64,000 nucleotides of DNA from contig FSRD01000003.1 of assembly GCA_900129675.1 (NCBI GenBank), positions 62,001-126,000 of the forward strand, written 5' to 3'. Numbering within the stretch: the stretch's first letter is position 1; every line of letters begins with the position of its first letter. This DNA comes from Bradyrhizobium erythrophlei. Its GTDB lineage: Bacteria > Pseudomonadota > Alphaproteobacteria > Rhizobiales > Xanthobacteraceae. The position numbers and the translations under genes are program-made. Shown in pieces: positions 41,429 through 50,894 of the stretch. The notes below the pieces were generated by a model. That model was not told the DNA's origin. It saw only the letters and a list, made by a program, of their open reading frames with translations, and did not search any database.

Positions 41429-41938
41429 TCAGCGCTTCGCGTCGCCCCAAGTAAGGAAAAAGCCGATATCTCCCGGAAGGCCCTGCGGCCAATCCACGAT
41501 CATTGCCTTCAGGCCGTAGCCCTCGGGCTGCAGGTGGTCGCGCCAGAACTCGAAGGCCTGAAGAGGCCTCCCAATCAAGGTGCTCGGCCATCCCTTTTCC
41601 AGATTATTGAGCGCGCGCCCTTTGTCCGTGCACAACCCATTCGGGAAACGCATGACCAGAACTTCTTTGTCGCCTTTTCCCGCAGCGGTCCTGAGTTGGC
41701 CGAACACCCGCCTCTTTACCTCGGCAATCTTTTCGGGCGTGACTATGACTGGTTGCAACAACGACTTGATGAGCTCCTCGCGCGCCTTCTCCGCTTGATC
41801 TGAACCGGCGTCTTTCGACGCCTTGGCCATCACGGTCTCCACCATGTAGTTGCGCAACTCAGTAGCCGACATGAAGGTCTCGTCTCCAAGCTCTTGTGCG
41901 GAATCCGAGCTACGCTTTTGGATCTCTGACTGTGACAT
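41429..41938 (-). CDS. conserved hypothetical protein co-transcribed with ppk2, 169 aa
   Basis: The N-terminus is polar and helical (MSQSEIQKRSSDSAQELGDE); a conserved block follows (EVLVMRFPNGLCTDKGRALN, NLEKGWPSTLIGRPLQAFEF, WRDHLQPEGYGLKAMIVDWP). No enzymatic motif. A decayed paralogue of the block lies immediately upstream (41991-42235). It could be a polyphosphate- or PPK2-associated protein, judged only from position. Confidence 0.65.
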   Translation of the reverse strand: MSQSEIQKRSSDSAQELGDETFMSATELRNYMVETVMAKASKDAGSDQAEKAREELIKSLLQPVIVTPEKIAEVKRRVFGQLRTAAGKGDKEVLVMRFPNGLCTDKGRALNNLEKGWPSTLIGRPLQAFEFWRDHLQPEGYGLKAMIVDWPQGLPGDIGFFLTWGDAKR

Positions 41939-41990
41939 GTCTAACTCCGTTGCTTGAGAAGCAGATGGTGTCCTGCATGCGGTACATTCG

Positions 41991-42235
41991 CTATCCTTGG
42001 CTCTTCATCGGTCTGGAGGTATTTCGCCCAAGGTATTCTGCCCAGGCATCGTAGAGTTCTTTGGGTATCTCCGTTAGGGTACGTTCCCAACCCGTTTTCG
42101 CCTGATTGATGGCGCGCCCATGATCGGTGCAGAGACGTTTGGAAAACGAATTATTCGAACTTCGGCTTTCCCGTTGCGCATGGCGCGTTCAACAATCGCC
42201 ACAGCGTGCTTAATCCGCTCTAGCGATCTTCATCA
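41991..42235 (-). pseudogene. decayed paralogue of the 41429 gene
   Basis: Minus-strand sequence reads AVIVERAMRNGKAEVRIIRF, PN, then after a one-base deletion near 42136 LCTDHGRAINQAKTGWERTL, TEIPKELYDAWAEYLGRNT and a TAG at 41993. It aligns with RFPNGLCTDKGRALNNLEKG of the intact neighbour. The 5' part is missing. Confidence 0.65.
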
Positions 42236-42373
42236 TGAAACCCTCTGCCGGCGGTAGCAGATCATCAGGTTTCGGTGCCGTGCCTTACTCCATGTACCCT
42301 GTGGGGCTTGAGAGGTTAGATCAATGCTTCCATTTTGGTCAATCGATCAGACTGCGGCAACTTGGCAGTCGAT

Positions 42374-44068
42374 CTAGGGGGCATCAGCCCCGAGCAGGCC
42401 GTGAAGCGTCGCTACCCTGTCCAGCCCTCCGACCTTTTCGGCTATGCCGTCGGCTCGCAGCAGATCGCGCACCCATCCGTGTGCCCCGACGATGCGCAAT
42501 ACCGTGCCCCGTGCGGCAAGTTCGCCGTGCAGCTCGTGCAGCATGCGCGAGCCCCCGAGATCGACATAGGGAGATGCGGAGAGGTCGCAGATTACCAGGC
42601 GGATCTCGGACGCATCGACCGATCGAAGATAGCTCAAAACCGATTCCAGGATAGCGTCGGCATTGACGTAGATCAGAGACGCTTCGGGACGGAAGGCAAT
42701 CGCGCCAGGCAGGACTTCGTTATCGGGATGACGCGCGAGGTCCGAGTAGCTATTCGTGCCGGGAATACGGCCGAGGAAAGCCACGTGCGGCCGCGATGTG
42801 CGGGCCAGCAACATCAAGATGGACGCCACTGCAGCAAGCAGGATGCCCTGCAGGATACCCAGAAGCAGCACGGCCCCGAGCGCGATCGCCGCGGCAAAGA
42901 AGTCGAGCCGGCTCACGCGCCACATCCGGAAGAGGGCCGGAAAATCCAAAAGCCCCGACACCGCGGTCAGCACCACTGCCGCCAGCACCGCCTTCGGCAG
43001 GGTTTCCAACAGTCCGGTAAGAAAGAGCAAGCACAGCGCAAGGGTTATCGAAGCAAAGACAAGGGAGAGTGGCGTGCGCGCGCCCGCCTTGTCATTCACC
43101 GCTGATTGGGATAGCCCGCCAGCCACGGGATAGCCGTGTCCCAGCGCGGCCGCGAGATTTGCCGCACCGATGCCGAGAAGCTCTTGCCGCGGATCGATAT
43201 GATATCCGTGCTTTGCCGCGAAGGCGCGGCCAGCAGAGACGCTTTCGATGTAGGCCAGCAGGAGGCAGCCGGCAGCCAGCGGCACAATGCCTTCGACATC
43301 ACGCAGCCTCAGCGCAGGGCCTTCCAGGGTGGGCAGGCCGGCGGGAATGTTTCCCGTAATGGGCACGCCAAGCGTGGGAAGCCCAAGCGCGGTGGCGGCG
43401 ACGATTGACAGAGCAACAACGCCGAGCGCGACGGGCTTTCCCGACAGCAAGCGCTCGCCAAACACCAGCAGCGTGATCGCGATGACGCCGACGGCAAGTA
43501 CGAAGTAGTTGGTCTGGCCGATTTGCCCGGCGAATAGCGCGGCCCGCTCGAAAAAATTATGTCCGCCGCCGCCCACGCCAATCAGGCTCGGCAGTTGGGT
43601 CATCGCGATGGTCAGCCCGGCGCCGGCCTTGAATCCTACCAGGACGCTGTCGCTGATCAGCTTTACCAGCGCGCTCAGTCGCAATAGCCAGGCGATCACA
43701 CAAAGTATCGCTACCGTGAAACCGGCGAGGCTGGCGATCTGCGCATAGTGCTGCGCGTTTCCACCTGCCATGTCCCCGACAGTGCCGGCAACCATAAGCG
43801 AGATGGCGGAGGTCGGTCCGACTGCCAGTTGGCGCGATGACCCAAGCAAAGCATAGCCTAGTCCACCCAATAGGTAGCCATATACGCCGACCTGCGGCGG
43901 CAGGCCGGCTAGTCCCGCATAGGCGAGAGAAACCGGGATCGCGTAGGCCGCCAGCGTAACGCCGGCGATGATATCGCCGCGCAGCCACGCGGCGCGATAT
44001 TCCGCCAACCAACGAGCCGGTGGCACTCGCCACATCGCTCCGTACCAGCTGGTCGCGGAATCCTTCAT
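42374..44068 (-). CDS. SulP-family anion transporter with STAS domain
   Basis: The 564-aa protein has about 10-12 membrane helices beginning GDIIAGVTLAAYAIPVSLAY, including the SulP signature LGGLGYALLGSSRQLAVGPT. The C-terminal cytoplasmic STAS domain (about 440-555) contains IRLVICDLSASPYVDLGGSR. The family moves sulfate, bicarbonate or dicarboxylates by proton or sodium coupling; the substrate cannot be read. ATG 44068 starts directly before the polar N-terminus. No co-operonic carbonic anhydrase is present. Confidence 0.92.
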   Translation of the reverse strand: MKDSATSWYGAMWRVPPARWLAEYRAAWLRGDIIAGVTLAAYAIPVSLAYAGLAGLPPQVGVYGYLLGGLGYALLGSSRQLAVGPTSAISLMVAGTVGDMAGGNAQHYAQIASLAGFTVAILCVIAWLLRLSALVKLISDSVLVGFKAGAGLTIAMTQLPSLIGVGGGGHNFFERAALFAGQIGQTNYFVLAVGVIAITLLVFGERLLSGKPVALGVVALSIVAATALGLPTLGVPITGNIPAGLPTLEGPALRLRDVEGIVPLAAGCLLLAYIESVSAGRAFAAKHGYHIDPRQELLGIGAANLAAALGHGYPVAGGLSQSAVNDKAGARTPLSLVFASITLALCLLFLTGLLETLPKAVLAAVVLTAVSGLLDFPALFRMWRVSRLDFFAAAIALGAVLLLGILQGILLAAVASILMLLARTSRPHVAFLGRIPGTNSYSDLARHPDNEVLPGAIAFRPEASLIYVNADAILESVLSYLRSVDASEIRLVICDLSASPYVDLGGSRMLHELHGELAARGTVLRIVGAHGWVRDLLRADGIAEKVGGLDRVATLHGLLGADAP

Positions 44069-44162
44069 GCGGGCACTCTATTTCCGAAAAGGCCACGTCA
44101 AACGCAGCATGTTATCCGGCTCTGCATCCGAATCGAGCACGCGGCAGGTTGAACTCCCGCAC

Positions 44163-44663
44163 TTAAGAGAGCTGGAGTGTCACATGCATGATGTCGGCTT
44201 CTCGTCTCGTCGTCGGACGCAATCCGCTTTTCCTGAAAACGTTCAGCATCGCCATATTCTCCGGCAAGACTTCGGCGATCAATTCCTTGAGCCCGGCATC
44301 ACGGGCGATCGCGGCAAGATGACGCATCAGCGCGGCGCCGATCCCTTGCCCCTGGTATTCGTCGACCAACGCGAAAGCCACCTCAGCTCGTCCGGGCTCA
44401 ACGACGATGTAGCGTCCAGCTCCCACGATGACCGGTCCTCCACCATCGTCTGCAACTACGACTAAGGCAACATGGTTGACCAAGTCGATGTTTGAGAAGA
44501 ACTCGAGTTCCTGTTCGGAAAAATGGCGTCTTACCGAAAAGAAACGGCGGCGCTAGGACTCGGCGCTGGCGCGGCTGACGGCTTCTTCAAGGCCGTTCCG
44601 ATCCTCGTGCCTGAGCGCGCGGATCAGTGTCTCAACCGACGAAAACTTAACTACTTCGGGCAT
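44163..44663 (-). pseudogene. GNAT acetyltransferase with in-frame amber codon
   Basis: One continuous frame from ATG 44663 reads MPEVVKFSSVETLIRALRHE, DRNGLEEAVSRASAES, then TAG (44555-44553, codon 37), then RRRFFSVRRHFSEQELEFFS and the acetyl-CoA motif AFALVDEYQGQGIGAALMRH. The family normally reads SLQRRFF at the stop position, so a Leu codon has probably mutated (TTG to TAG). The 3' portion could be made from an internal TTG but lacks part of the fold. Confidence 0.75.
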
Positions 44664-44813
44664 AATCAGCAGTCCTTGAACTATTCAGCGACACGGCCTG
44701 CGTGACTCGTAAAGCGCCAACGATTGTCCTTGGAAGGGTAAGGTCGATACCCTGATAGCGATCATGCACCTTATTCTAAGTCAGAATTGAAGTCGTTGAC
44801 GTCGTTGATCGGC

Positions 44814-45049
44814 CTATCGAAGTCCAAGCGATGAGCGGCGGTAACCGCTCCTGCGGGCTTCGTCAACACACACGAAGCTCCCGGTGCTGCCCTGCGCGTA
44901 GCGTTTCTGCGATTTGAGGTAATAGATCCCTTTTCGAAAATCGAGCCAGACGACGGTGCCGACCGGCAATGTCGCTGCGCCTGAGCTTCATAGCGAAATG
45001 GGCTCAATGGCATAGCGGCCGCATTGGTCGCGTAGCCTGCGACGACCAA
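44814..45049 (-). pseudogene. small secreted protein with frameshift
   Basis: One frame gives MVVAGYATNAAAMPLSPFRY, EAQAQRHC; the neighbouring frame continues VGTVVWLDFRKGIYYLKSQK, RYAQGSTGSFVCVDEARRSG, YRRSSLGLR and a stop. The second part is a pattern of small rhizobial exported proteins. A single missing base near 44965-44975 separates them, and the signal-peptide start is unclear. Confidence 0.5.
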
Positions 45050-45443
45050 CGCCGTCAGCAGGCTATCGCATGCGTAAGTGAAATCTGCATAGACAACACC
45101 TTGTCAGCTTGGTGTGAATCTAACCTTAGCGTCCCGCTACCGACGGCGGGTACAATGGCATTTCGCCACACCCTTCCAGCACATCCAAACGTTCGGCCAA
45201 CTCTTGGCCCAGGACGAAGGCATCGTGGCGGGGTAGATCAGAATCTCAGAAGGGGTTCGAACGGGTTTTGCGAGCGCAGGCGGAGGCGCTTGTGGGTTGG
45301 TTTTTCAGTTAATCCTCGCCTGCGCGCCAGTAGCCTGGCGATATAGTCCACAGTTGCGCCATCGATCCAAATCGTGAGCCGATTGCCGTGGGGTGTGCCG
45401 AATATCCAAGCCGGGCATGGCCGCGGGCTGGCACCTTCAAATG
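45050..45443. other. intergenic, nothing recognised
   Basis: Open frames here look like chance frames in GC-rich DNA. No repeat or RNA motif identified. Confidence 0.35.
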
Positions 45444-45473
45444 AAAAAGCCCGGGCTCAACGCCCAGGCTTTT
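45444..45473. terminator. bidirectional intrinsic terminator
   Basis: AAAAAGCCCGGGC, TCAAC, GCCCAGGCTTTT with T-runs on both strands, 21 bp past the phasin stop. Confidence 0.85.
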
Positions 45474-45493
45474 CTGGATACGCGAATGATCGA

Positions 45494-45928
45494 TCAGGCC
45501 GCCGGCTTGAACAGCTTCGACGCGTTGGCCTTGATCGGCTCGGCGGTCTCGGCCGCGACCTTCTGAGACAGTTCGGCAAGTTCCTTGCTGTAGGCGGTAA
45601 GCGCTTCGAACTGCTTCTTGGCGTGAGCGGTCCACAGCTCCAGCGCCTCGGACGGCGTTTTGACGCCGATCAGTTCCTGCGCGAAGTCGAGCCTCGCGGT
45701 GGTGTTGGCCTTCATCATTTCCATCAGCTTGGCCGAATATTCGCTGGCACCCTTGCTGGCGTTGGCGAATACCGCCTCGATCGTGGAGTTGTGGCTCTCG
45801 GCGATGTCCTTGAACTTGGCGTAGCTGTCACGCGCCTGCGAAACGCCCTTTTCGGCGAATGCGCGCATCTGCTCGGGGACCTCGAACGGTATGACGGAAG
45901 CGGCGAAAGGATCTGTGGGATCGGCCAT
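45494..45928 (-). CDS. phaP: phasin-family protein
   Basis: The 144-aa protein from ATG 45928 (AAGGA 8 bases upstream) has the PHB-granule-associated phasin pattern: FEVPEQMRAFAEKGVSQARD, SYAKFKDIAESHNSTIEAVF, ARLDFAQELIGVKTPSEALE, LWTAHAKKQFEALTAYSKEL. Phasins coat polyhydroxyalkanoate granules and control their size and surface. Amphipathic helices only, no signal peptide. Monocistronic, closed by a strong terminator. Confidence 0.9.
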   Translation of the reverse strand: MADPTDPFAASVIPFEVPEQMRAFAEKGVSQARDSYAKFKDIAESHNSTIEAVFANASKGASEYSAKLMEMMKANTTARLDFAQELIGVKTPSEALELWTAHAKKQFEALTAYSKELAELSQKVAAETAEPIKANASKLFKPAA

Positions 45929-46134
45929 GGCATGCATCCTTCGAGAATGAGTGACCCCTTGCGCGCCGGGCAATCGCCGGGAACGTCGATACGGATCACT
46001 TTGGCGGAAATGCCCTAAGTTGGGCACCCGACAGATGATACCCTTATCATGGCAATTTTGTGCAATCTTAGGGTGCAATGCCAATCAAAAAGTACTGCCT
46101 GCTCCGCGCGGATGAGATCATCGAATAACGCTGG

Positions 46135-46325
46135 TGCTGCGGTGCATGTGTCTGTTCCTGGCACCTTTGTATGGACCGGCCGTGCGTTGCAAGCCGGATT
46201 TGAATAAATGGAGGGTGGTCTTGCGCCTCTGTATCCGGCCCTTGCACCGAGCGTTTGTGCTCCTGGCCATCATGGATATCCGCGCGCACCCGATCTCATT
46301 CTGAGAAAGGCCCTGAGAGGCCGCT
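46135..46325 (+). repeat. second repeat family, copy A
   Basis: Shares with 47600-47815 the blocks GGACCGGCCGTGCGTTGCAA, GGTCTTGC, GTATCCGGCC, GGCCATCATGGATATC and CGTTCTCATT-like ends. Its start (GCTGCGGTGCATGTGTCTG) also resembles the 5' module of the dispersed repeat at 8205 and 12530. Confidence 0.55.
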
Positions 46326-46533
46326 AGTGCCACTGTAGCTCGCGAGCAGTATCGCTATGCTCGTGATGTGCGGTTGGTCAGGTTCCGTACATATCATTGT
46401 GGCCCAAAAAACACAGTGGCTTCCTTAAGATTCGCTTTTGTAAATCCCGCGGAACCCGGAGGTGGGTTCAACGTTCGTGATGCGGCTTGTTGTCATCTCG
46501 CAGGAACTTTTGCGTGCCATCAAGGAGGAAACG

Positions 46534-47046
46534 ATGCGGTTGCCATTTGCACTCTCTCTTGCGCTATTCTCGGCCACATCAGCGATTGCACACGCGCAAG
46601 ATCAGACTGTGTCCGTGGGGTCCTGGACGATTGCGACTTCCTCGAAAGCTGACAAGTTTGACAGTTGCACCATGAGCCGGTCTACCAATGATCTCGATAT
46701 AACGTTTCTACGGACTCATGACGGCTTGCTCCTGCTTCTTGATTCATCGAAATGGAAACTAGAGCGAGGGAAGACATACGATGTTACCTTGCTTGCGGGT
46801 TCGCGATCAGTTCAAACCAAGGCGTTGGCCGAAACCAAAAGCGTAACGATCACCCTGGCAGACCGGGCGCTCAATGAGAGGATGCGCACCGCTAATATCC
46901 TCCAAGTGAGAGGAGAAGGAGCGACGTTGAGGGTGCCGCTAGACGGAAGCACGGCCGCCCTTGGACGCCTGGAAACATGTTTCGAGAAGAATAGTCGCGC
47001 TGGAGTTGAGAGTAACCCGTTCGTTGCGGCGAACCGGAAGCCTTAA
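46534..47046 (+). CDS. secreted protein of unknown function, 170 aa
   Basis: ATG 46534 has AAGGAGGAAACG. The Sec signal peptide is MRLPFALSLALFSATSAIAH, AQ. The mature protein is beta-rich (VSVGSWTIATSSKADKFDSC, TFLRTHDGLLLLLDSSKWKL, GKTYDVTLLAGSRSVQTKAL) with two Cys (CTMSRS, ETCFEKN) that could form a disulfide. Resembles invasion-associated-locus-B-like rhizobial periplasmic proteins in style, but I cannot assign a family. Confidence 0.7.
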   Translation: MRLPFALSLALFSATSAIAHAQDQTVSVGSWTIATSSKADKFDSCTMSRSTNDLDITFLRTHDGLLLLLDSSKWKLERGKTYDVTLLAGSRSVQTKALAETKSVTITLADRALNERMRTANILQVRGEGATLRVPLDGSTAALGRLETCFEKNSRAGVESNPFVAANRKP

Positions 47047-47335
47047 GTCGGAAACGGCCCCAGTCCGAGATATTATCCTGCCAGAGATGCTCTTTGGTGC
47101 TTTCCACAAATGAGCGTCGCGGCGTTGCCTATTTGCCCAACGGTAGAACGCTGGCTGATCCATTAGCTGCGACCAAAAATACAATGCTACGTATCGTCGC
47201 GCGCGTTTTGATCGCGCGGCAATGCGCACCATTCCTTAGCGCAACTGAAACATTAGTCTGCGCCAGATTTAAGGGAAAGTTCATCATGTGTTTACAAAAG
47301 AGCTCTAAAGACGGGGCAACAATTGGGCTGCGACT

Positions 47336-47548
47336 ATGAATGATCTGAAACAAAAATACGATGCATCGACGGTAGCCGTCATGAGGCAGGCATTGAACGA
47401 GGTCGTCACGGATCGTCGCTTCTTAGGCCGAAAGTCTGTCACGTCGCTTGAAGTGGCGGAGCATATCCTTCGGCAGGCGGCGTCCGGCGAACGCGACCTA
47501 AACCGTCTGAAAAGCTCTGCATTCGAGAAACTGAGTGGCGCTGCCTAA
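47336..47548 (+). CDS. conserved small protein, 70 aa
   Basis: KYDASTVAVMRQALNEVVTD, RRFLGRKSVTSLEVAEHILR and QAASGERDLNRLKSSAFEKL form an all-helical protein of a kind widespread in Bradyrhizobium. The start 47336 is a non-ATG or weak start; ATG 47339 is in frame one codon later. No function known. Confidence 0.6.
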   Translation: MNDLKQKYDASTVAVMRQALNEVVTDRRFLGRKSVTSLEVAEHILRQAASGERDLNRLKSSAFEKLSGAA

Positions 47549-47599
47549 GGGCACCCCGCGCTGGCCCGGCAAAGCACGGACCAGTAGCGGCGGTAATGC

Positions 47600-47815
47600 T
47601 GTGTTCGCGGATGATTTCCGCTGTTGTTCTTCTCAGTTTGACCCAATGTATGGTCCGGCCGCGCGTTGCAAGAAGATTTCGTCGAATTGGCGGCGGCGGT
47701 CTTGCATCAATGTATCCGGCCTCTGATTGGAGCATGTGGTGCTCCGGGCCATCATGGATATCAGCGCGCGTGCGTTCTCATTAACGGACAGGCCTCAACG
47801 GGCCATCTGGGTCAC
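47600..47815 (+). repeat. second repeat family, copy B
   Basis: GGTCCGGCCGCGCGTTGCAA, GGTCTTGCATCAATGTATCC and GGGCCATCATGGATATCAGC align with copy A over about 150 bp at roughly 70-75 percent by eye. It ends just before the IS110-type element. Confidence 0.55.
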
Positions 47816-47849
47816 CAGTGTGCGCACGCGCTCGGAAGACCGAACCTCC

Positions 47850-49340
47850 ATCTCGTCTCATCCTCTCGCAGACCTCGGCTGGAAACTGTTGATAGGGTTA
47901 CGTCATCGCTCTCTCCTCATATCGCGCAGTTCCTTTGTTCGAGCCAAGGGCCGTTCCTTCGTCCCGGCCCGCAGAACATCGATCGCGTCGCGCACAGGGG
48001 CGGTCAAGGCCGGCCGTCGCGCTTGGCTTGCGGCAGGCTCCGGCGTTGCCAGGCTGCGCCTTGACGGCGCCGAGCACGGCGCGAGGATCAAGCGGGTCGG
48101 ACGTCTGCGTCGTCGGTCCTCGTCAGCTCGAAGGCGCGTCCCTTGGCCAGCACCGCCCAGGCGATGCGGGCAAGCTTGTTGGCGAGCGCGATCGCCAGCA
48201 CGTTGTGGTGCAATCGCCTCTTGGCGGCTTCGATCCAGGATTTGAGCCCGTAACGTTCCCAGTTCTTTATCCTGACCAGCACAACCCATGCCGCCTGCAC
48301 GAACAGAACGCGCAGGTAGCGATTGCCGCGCCTCGAGATTTTGCCGAGGATCGTGCGGTCTCCCGTCGAGATCTGCTTGGGCACCAGTCCGAGCCAGGCG
48401 CCGAAGTCGCGGCCTTTGGAGAAATACGTCGCCAGTGCCGATCGCGGCCACCATGGCGCTCGAAATGATCGGCCCGATGCCAGGCACCGTCATCAGGCGA
48501 GAACATGCCTGATCTTGACGGGCCAGTGCTTCGATCTCGCCGGAGAGGCCATCGATACGCTGATCCAGTCGGCGCCAGTCGCCTGTCAACTCCTCGATGA
48601 CACGCAACATGCGGGGCGACAGGGCATCGGTGCGCGTCGCAAGGATGGTGGGCAGTTCCGTGCGCAGGAAGCCGATCCCCTGGCGCACGGCGATCCCGCG
48701 TTCCAGCATGAAGGCGCGAATCTGGTTGATGATGCCGGTGCGTTGCGACACCAGCCGCTCGCGCACCCGATGCAGCGCCTGCAGATCCAGTTGCTCCGCG
48801 GTCTTGGTCGCCACGAACTTCATCGTCGGGCGCTGCACGGCTTCGGCAATCGCGTCGGCATCATTGAAGTCGTTCTTCTGTCCCTTGCTATAGGGGCGGA
48901 CATATTTGGCCGGCATCAACCTGGCATCGTGACCAAGCGATGCGAGTTTGCGGCTCAGGTGATGTGCGCCGACGCAGGCTTCCATGCCGACCAGGCAGGG
49001 CGGCATATTGGCGAGCCGCGCTTCCACTTGGCCACGCGACCACTTTTGCCGCAGTGCGATGGCGCCGCGCGCATCGTGGCCCACAACGTGGAACGAGTTC
49101 TTGCCGATATCGATGCCGATCACGGCGATCGCGGTATTGGGTATCTGAGACATGGTGTGCTCCTTGTCTTTGGCGCCCTTGCCAGCTTCGCTTGCTGGCG
49201 GGGCAGGAGCACGGCCGGACCATCCCATTAGCAGAAATCCCTTGTGGCGTAGCTCAAAGCTGGCCAGGGTGTCGGGCAGTAAGACCCAACGATTGGTCCA
49301 GAACGCGTATATAGCCCGGACGGGCTGTGGTTCCGTGGGC
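47850..49340. mobile_element. IS110-family element (decayed), limits approximate
   Basis: Defined by the transposase gene and the flanking non-coding ends that IS110 elements carry for their bridge RNA. I could not identify exact ends because this family has no terminal inverted repeats to read. Confidence 0.5.
48088..49153 (-). pseudogene. IS110-family transposase, frameshifted
   Basis: ATG 49153 (GGAGCACACC) begins MSQIPNTAIAVIGIDIGKNS with the DEDD/RuvC residues: D in GIDIGKN, E in VGMEACVGAHH, D and D in NDFNDADAIAEA. The Tnp20 C-terminal domain starts MTVPGIGPIISSAMVAAIGT. At about 48424 one extra T shifts the frame; the true continuation (VPKQISTGDRTILGKISRRG, NRYLRVLFVQAAWVVLVR) is read in the next frame to 48088. 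The catalytic Ser region is therefore out of frame. Confidence 0.85.
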
Positions 49341-49370
49341 ACGGCCACGGCTTTTTTTTGTCATTGATTG

Positions 49371-49720
49371 CTACGACTCCTTCGGCAGTGGCTTGCTAGG
49401 CCGTGCACTGACCAACCAGCATCCGACGGATGCCGTGACTAATCCGATAACGGCGAGTGAGCTAAGTCGCTCACTGAGGAGCAGCCAGGCGAGCACGGCT
49501 GCGGTGCCGGGGACGAGAAGGAAGTTTGCGGTAACACGTGCGACGGTGCCGCGGTCAAGCATTACATCGTAGAGCCCCATACCGCCGAGAGAAACCATGA
49601 CGGTGTTCCAAGCGACGGCCGCGAGGGCGCCTTCCGTCCAATCTGCATGAGGCGTCTCCAGCAACCATGCCCCAAGCGAGGCCACGGCGGCGGCCGACAC
49701 GAACTGCACCGTCGCTCCAG
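49371..49720 (-). pseudogene. EamA/DMT transporter C-terminal fragment
   Basis: Four hydrophobic helices remain (AAAVASLGAWLLETPHADW, ALAAVAWNTVMVSLGGMGLY, ARVTANFLLVPGTAAVLAWL, LSSLAVIGLVTASVGCWLVS), the second half of a drug/metabolite exporter. The first half is missing and the frame runs open to a break near 49720, where GST coding sequence begins on the other strand. Confidence 0.7.
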
Positions 49721-49722
49721 GT

Positions 49723-49926
49723 AGCCGGATCGTGGACTATGCCAACCTGTGGTCCTACACCCGTGAGCTCTACCAATGGCCCGGGGTCCGCGAGACCGTC
49801 AACTTCGGTCACATCAAGCGCCACTACTACCTGAGCCACGAATCGATCAACCCGACGCGCATCGTCCCGCTCGGACCGGCTCTCGACTTCGACATGCCTC
49901 ATGCACGCGACACCCTTTCCCTTTGA
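49723..49926 (+). pseudogene. glutathione S-transferase (ECM4/YqjG type) C-terminal fragment
   Basis: RIVDYANLWSYTRELYQWPG, VRETVNFGHIKRHYYLSHES, INPTRIVPLGPALDFDMPH is the conserved C-terminus of S-glutathionyl-(chloro)hydroquinone reductases. The catalytic Cys N-terminal domain is absent. Confidence 0.8.
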
Positions 49927-50103
49927 ACAGACCGCTCGGCCGCGAATCCATAATCTAGCGTATCCCGGAGCGCTCCGTTTCGGGCGAGCAGCTTGGACCT
50001 AGATGAATTCGACGATCGAGACGAGCGCCTTCGCGATTCGCTTCTTCAAGGAACGTCGCGACGTTACGGACGTTCGGCGCCGGCAGGCAATCCAATCGGG
50101 TAA

Positions 50104-50712
50104 TCAGGAACCCTTGCCACGGGGCAATGAGAGACCGAGCATCGCCAAGGTGGGACGCACGAGACCATTGAGCAGTTTGGCGTCGGGACGCACCCGCGCG
50201 AGCACGCGCAGCCCGACCAGCAGCGCGAGCAACATACGTGCGATATCCTCGGCCGGCTCGCTCCTCGGTATTTCACCGTTCTTTTGAGCGGCGACTGCGC
50301 AGCGATGGAAGAAGCGTTCGATGACTACGGTCTCATCAGCGACGATACGCTGCATTTCGGGGTCTTCGGGTGTCACCTCGATAGCGGTGTTCATGAGCAT
50401 GCAGCCGCGATGCTTCGGATCCGCCAGCGAGCGAGCGATAATTTCGCGAAAGAACGTAGCGATAGCGCGGCCGGGTGATAGCGAGCTTTCCAGGCGCGTG
50501 ATGCGTTCCCGCAGCGTCTGATCGAGGTAATACCTCAGCGCACGCAAATAGAAGCCACGCTTGTCGCCGAATGCATTGTAGAGGCTGGCAGGAGTCAACC
50601 CGGTGCGTTCCGTCAGGGCGCGGGTCGAAGTCGCTTCGTAGCCGCGCGCCCAGAAGATATCTCCGGCCGCTGCCAGCACCTTTTCTACATCGAATTCTCG
50701 CGGACGTCCCAT
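50104..50712 (-). CDS. TetR/AcrR-family regulator
   Basis: The 202-aa protein has the HTH in residues 10-55 (VLAAAGDIFWARGYEATSTR, ALTERTGLTPASLYNAFGDK, RGFYLRAL). The C-terminal ligand domain includes GCMLMNTAIEVTPEDPEMQR. It resembles regulators that sense electrophiles or small aromatics. The L,D-transpeptidase gene lies 180 bp away in the same direction. It may act on the palindromes upstream of the SDR gene (51638-51669), which is a guess from position. Confidence 0.88.
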   Translation of the reverse strand: MGRPREFDVEKVLAAAGDIFWARGYEATSTRALTERTGLTPASLYNAFGDKRGFYLRALRYYLDQTLRERITRLESSLSPGRAIATFFREIIARSLADPKHRGCMLMNTAIEVTPEDPEMQRIVADETVVIERFFHRCAVAAQKNGEIPRSEPAEDIARMLLALLVGLRVLARVRPDAKLLNGLVRPTLAMLGLSLPRGKGS

Positions 50713-50894
50713 GCTGCCCTTCTCGCCATCCTGCCCCGGTTAGTCCGAACTTAATATGCCGCAAGCGCGAGATCGCATGTAGATCGATCGATCTAGAAAC
50801 GCAAGGCTTGCGGCAGGCCGGCATCATGGCGCGTGAACGCAAGGCCAGCAACGATTCCGCTTGCGACACACGCAAGCGAGATCGTTCTAGCAGG

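Noticed and set aside
42335..43105. 256-aa plus-strand frame
   Set aside because: Antisense to the SulP transporter.
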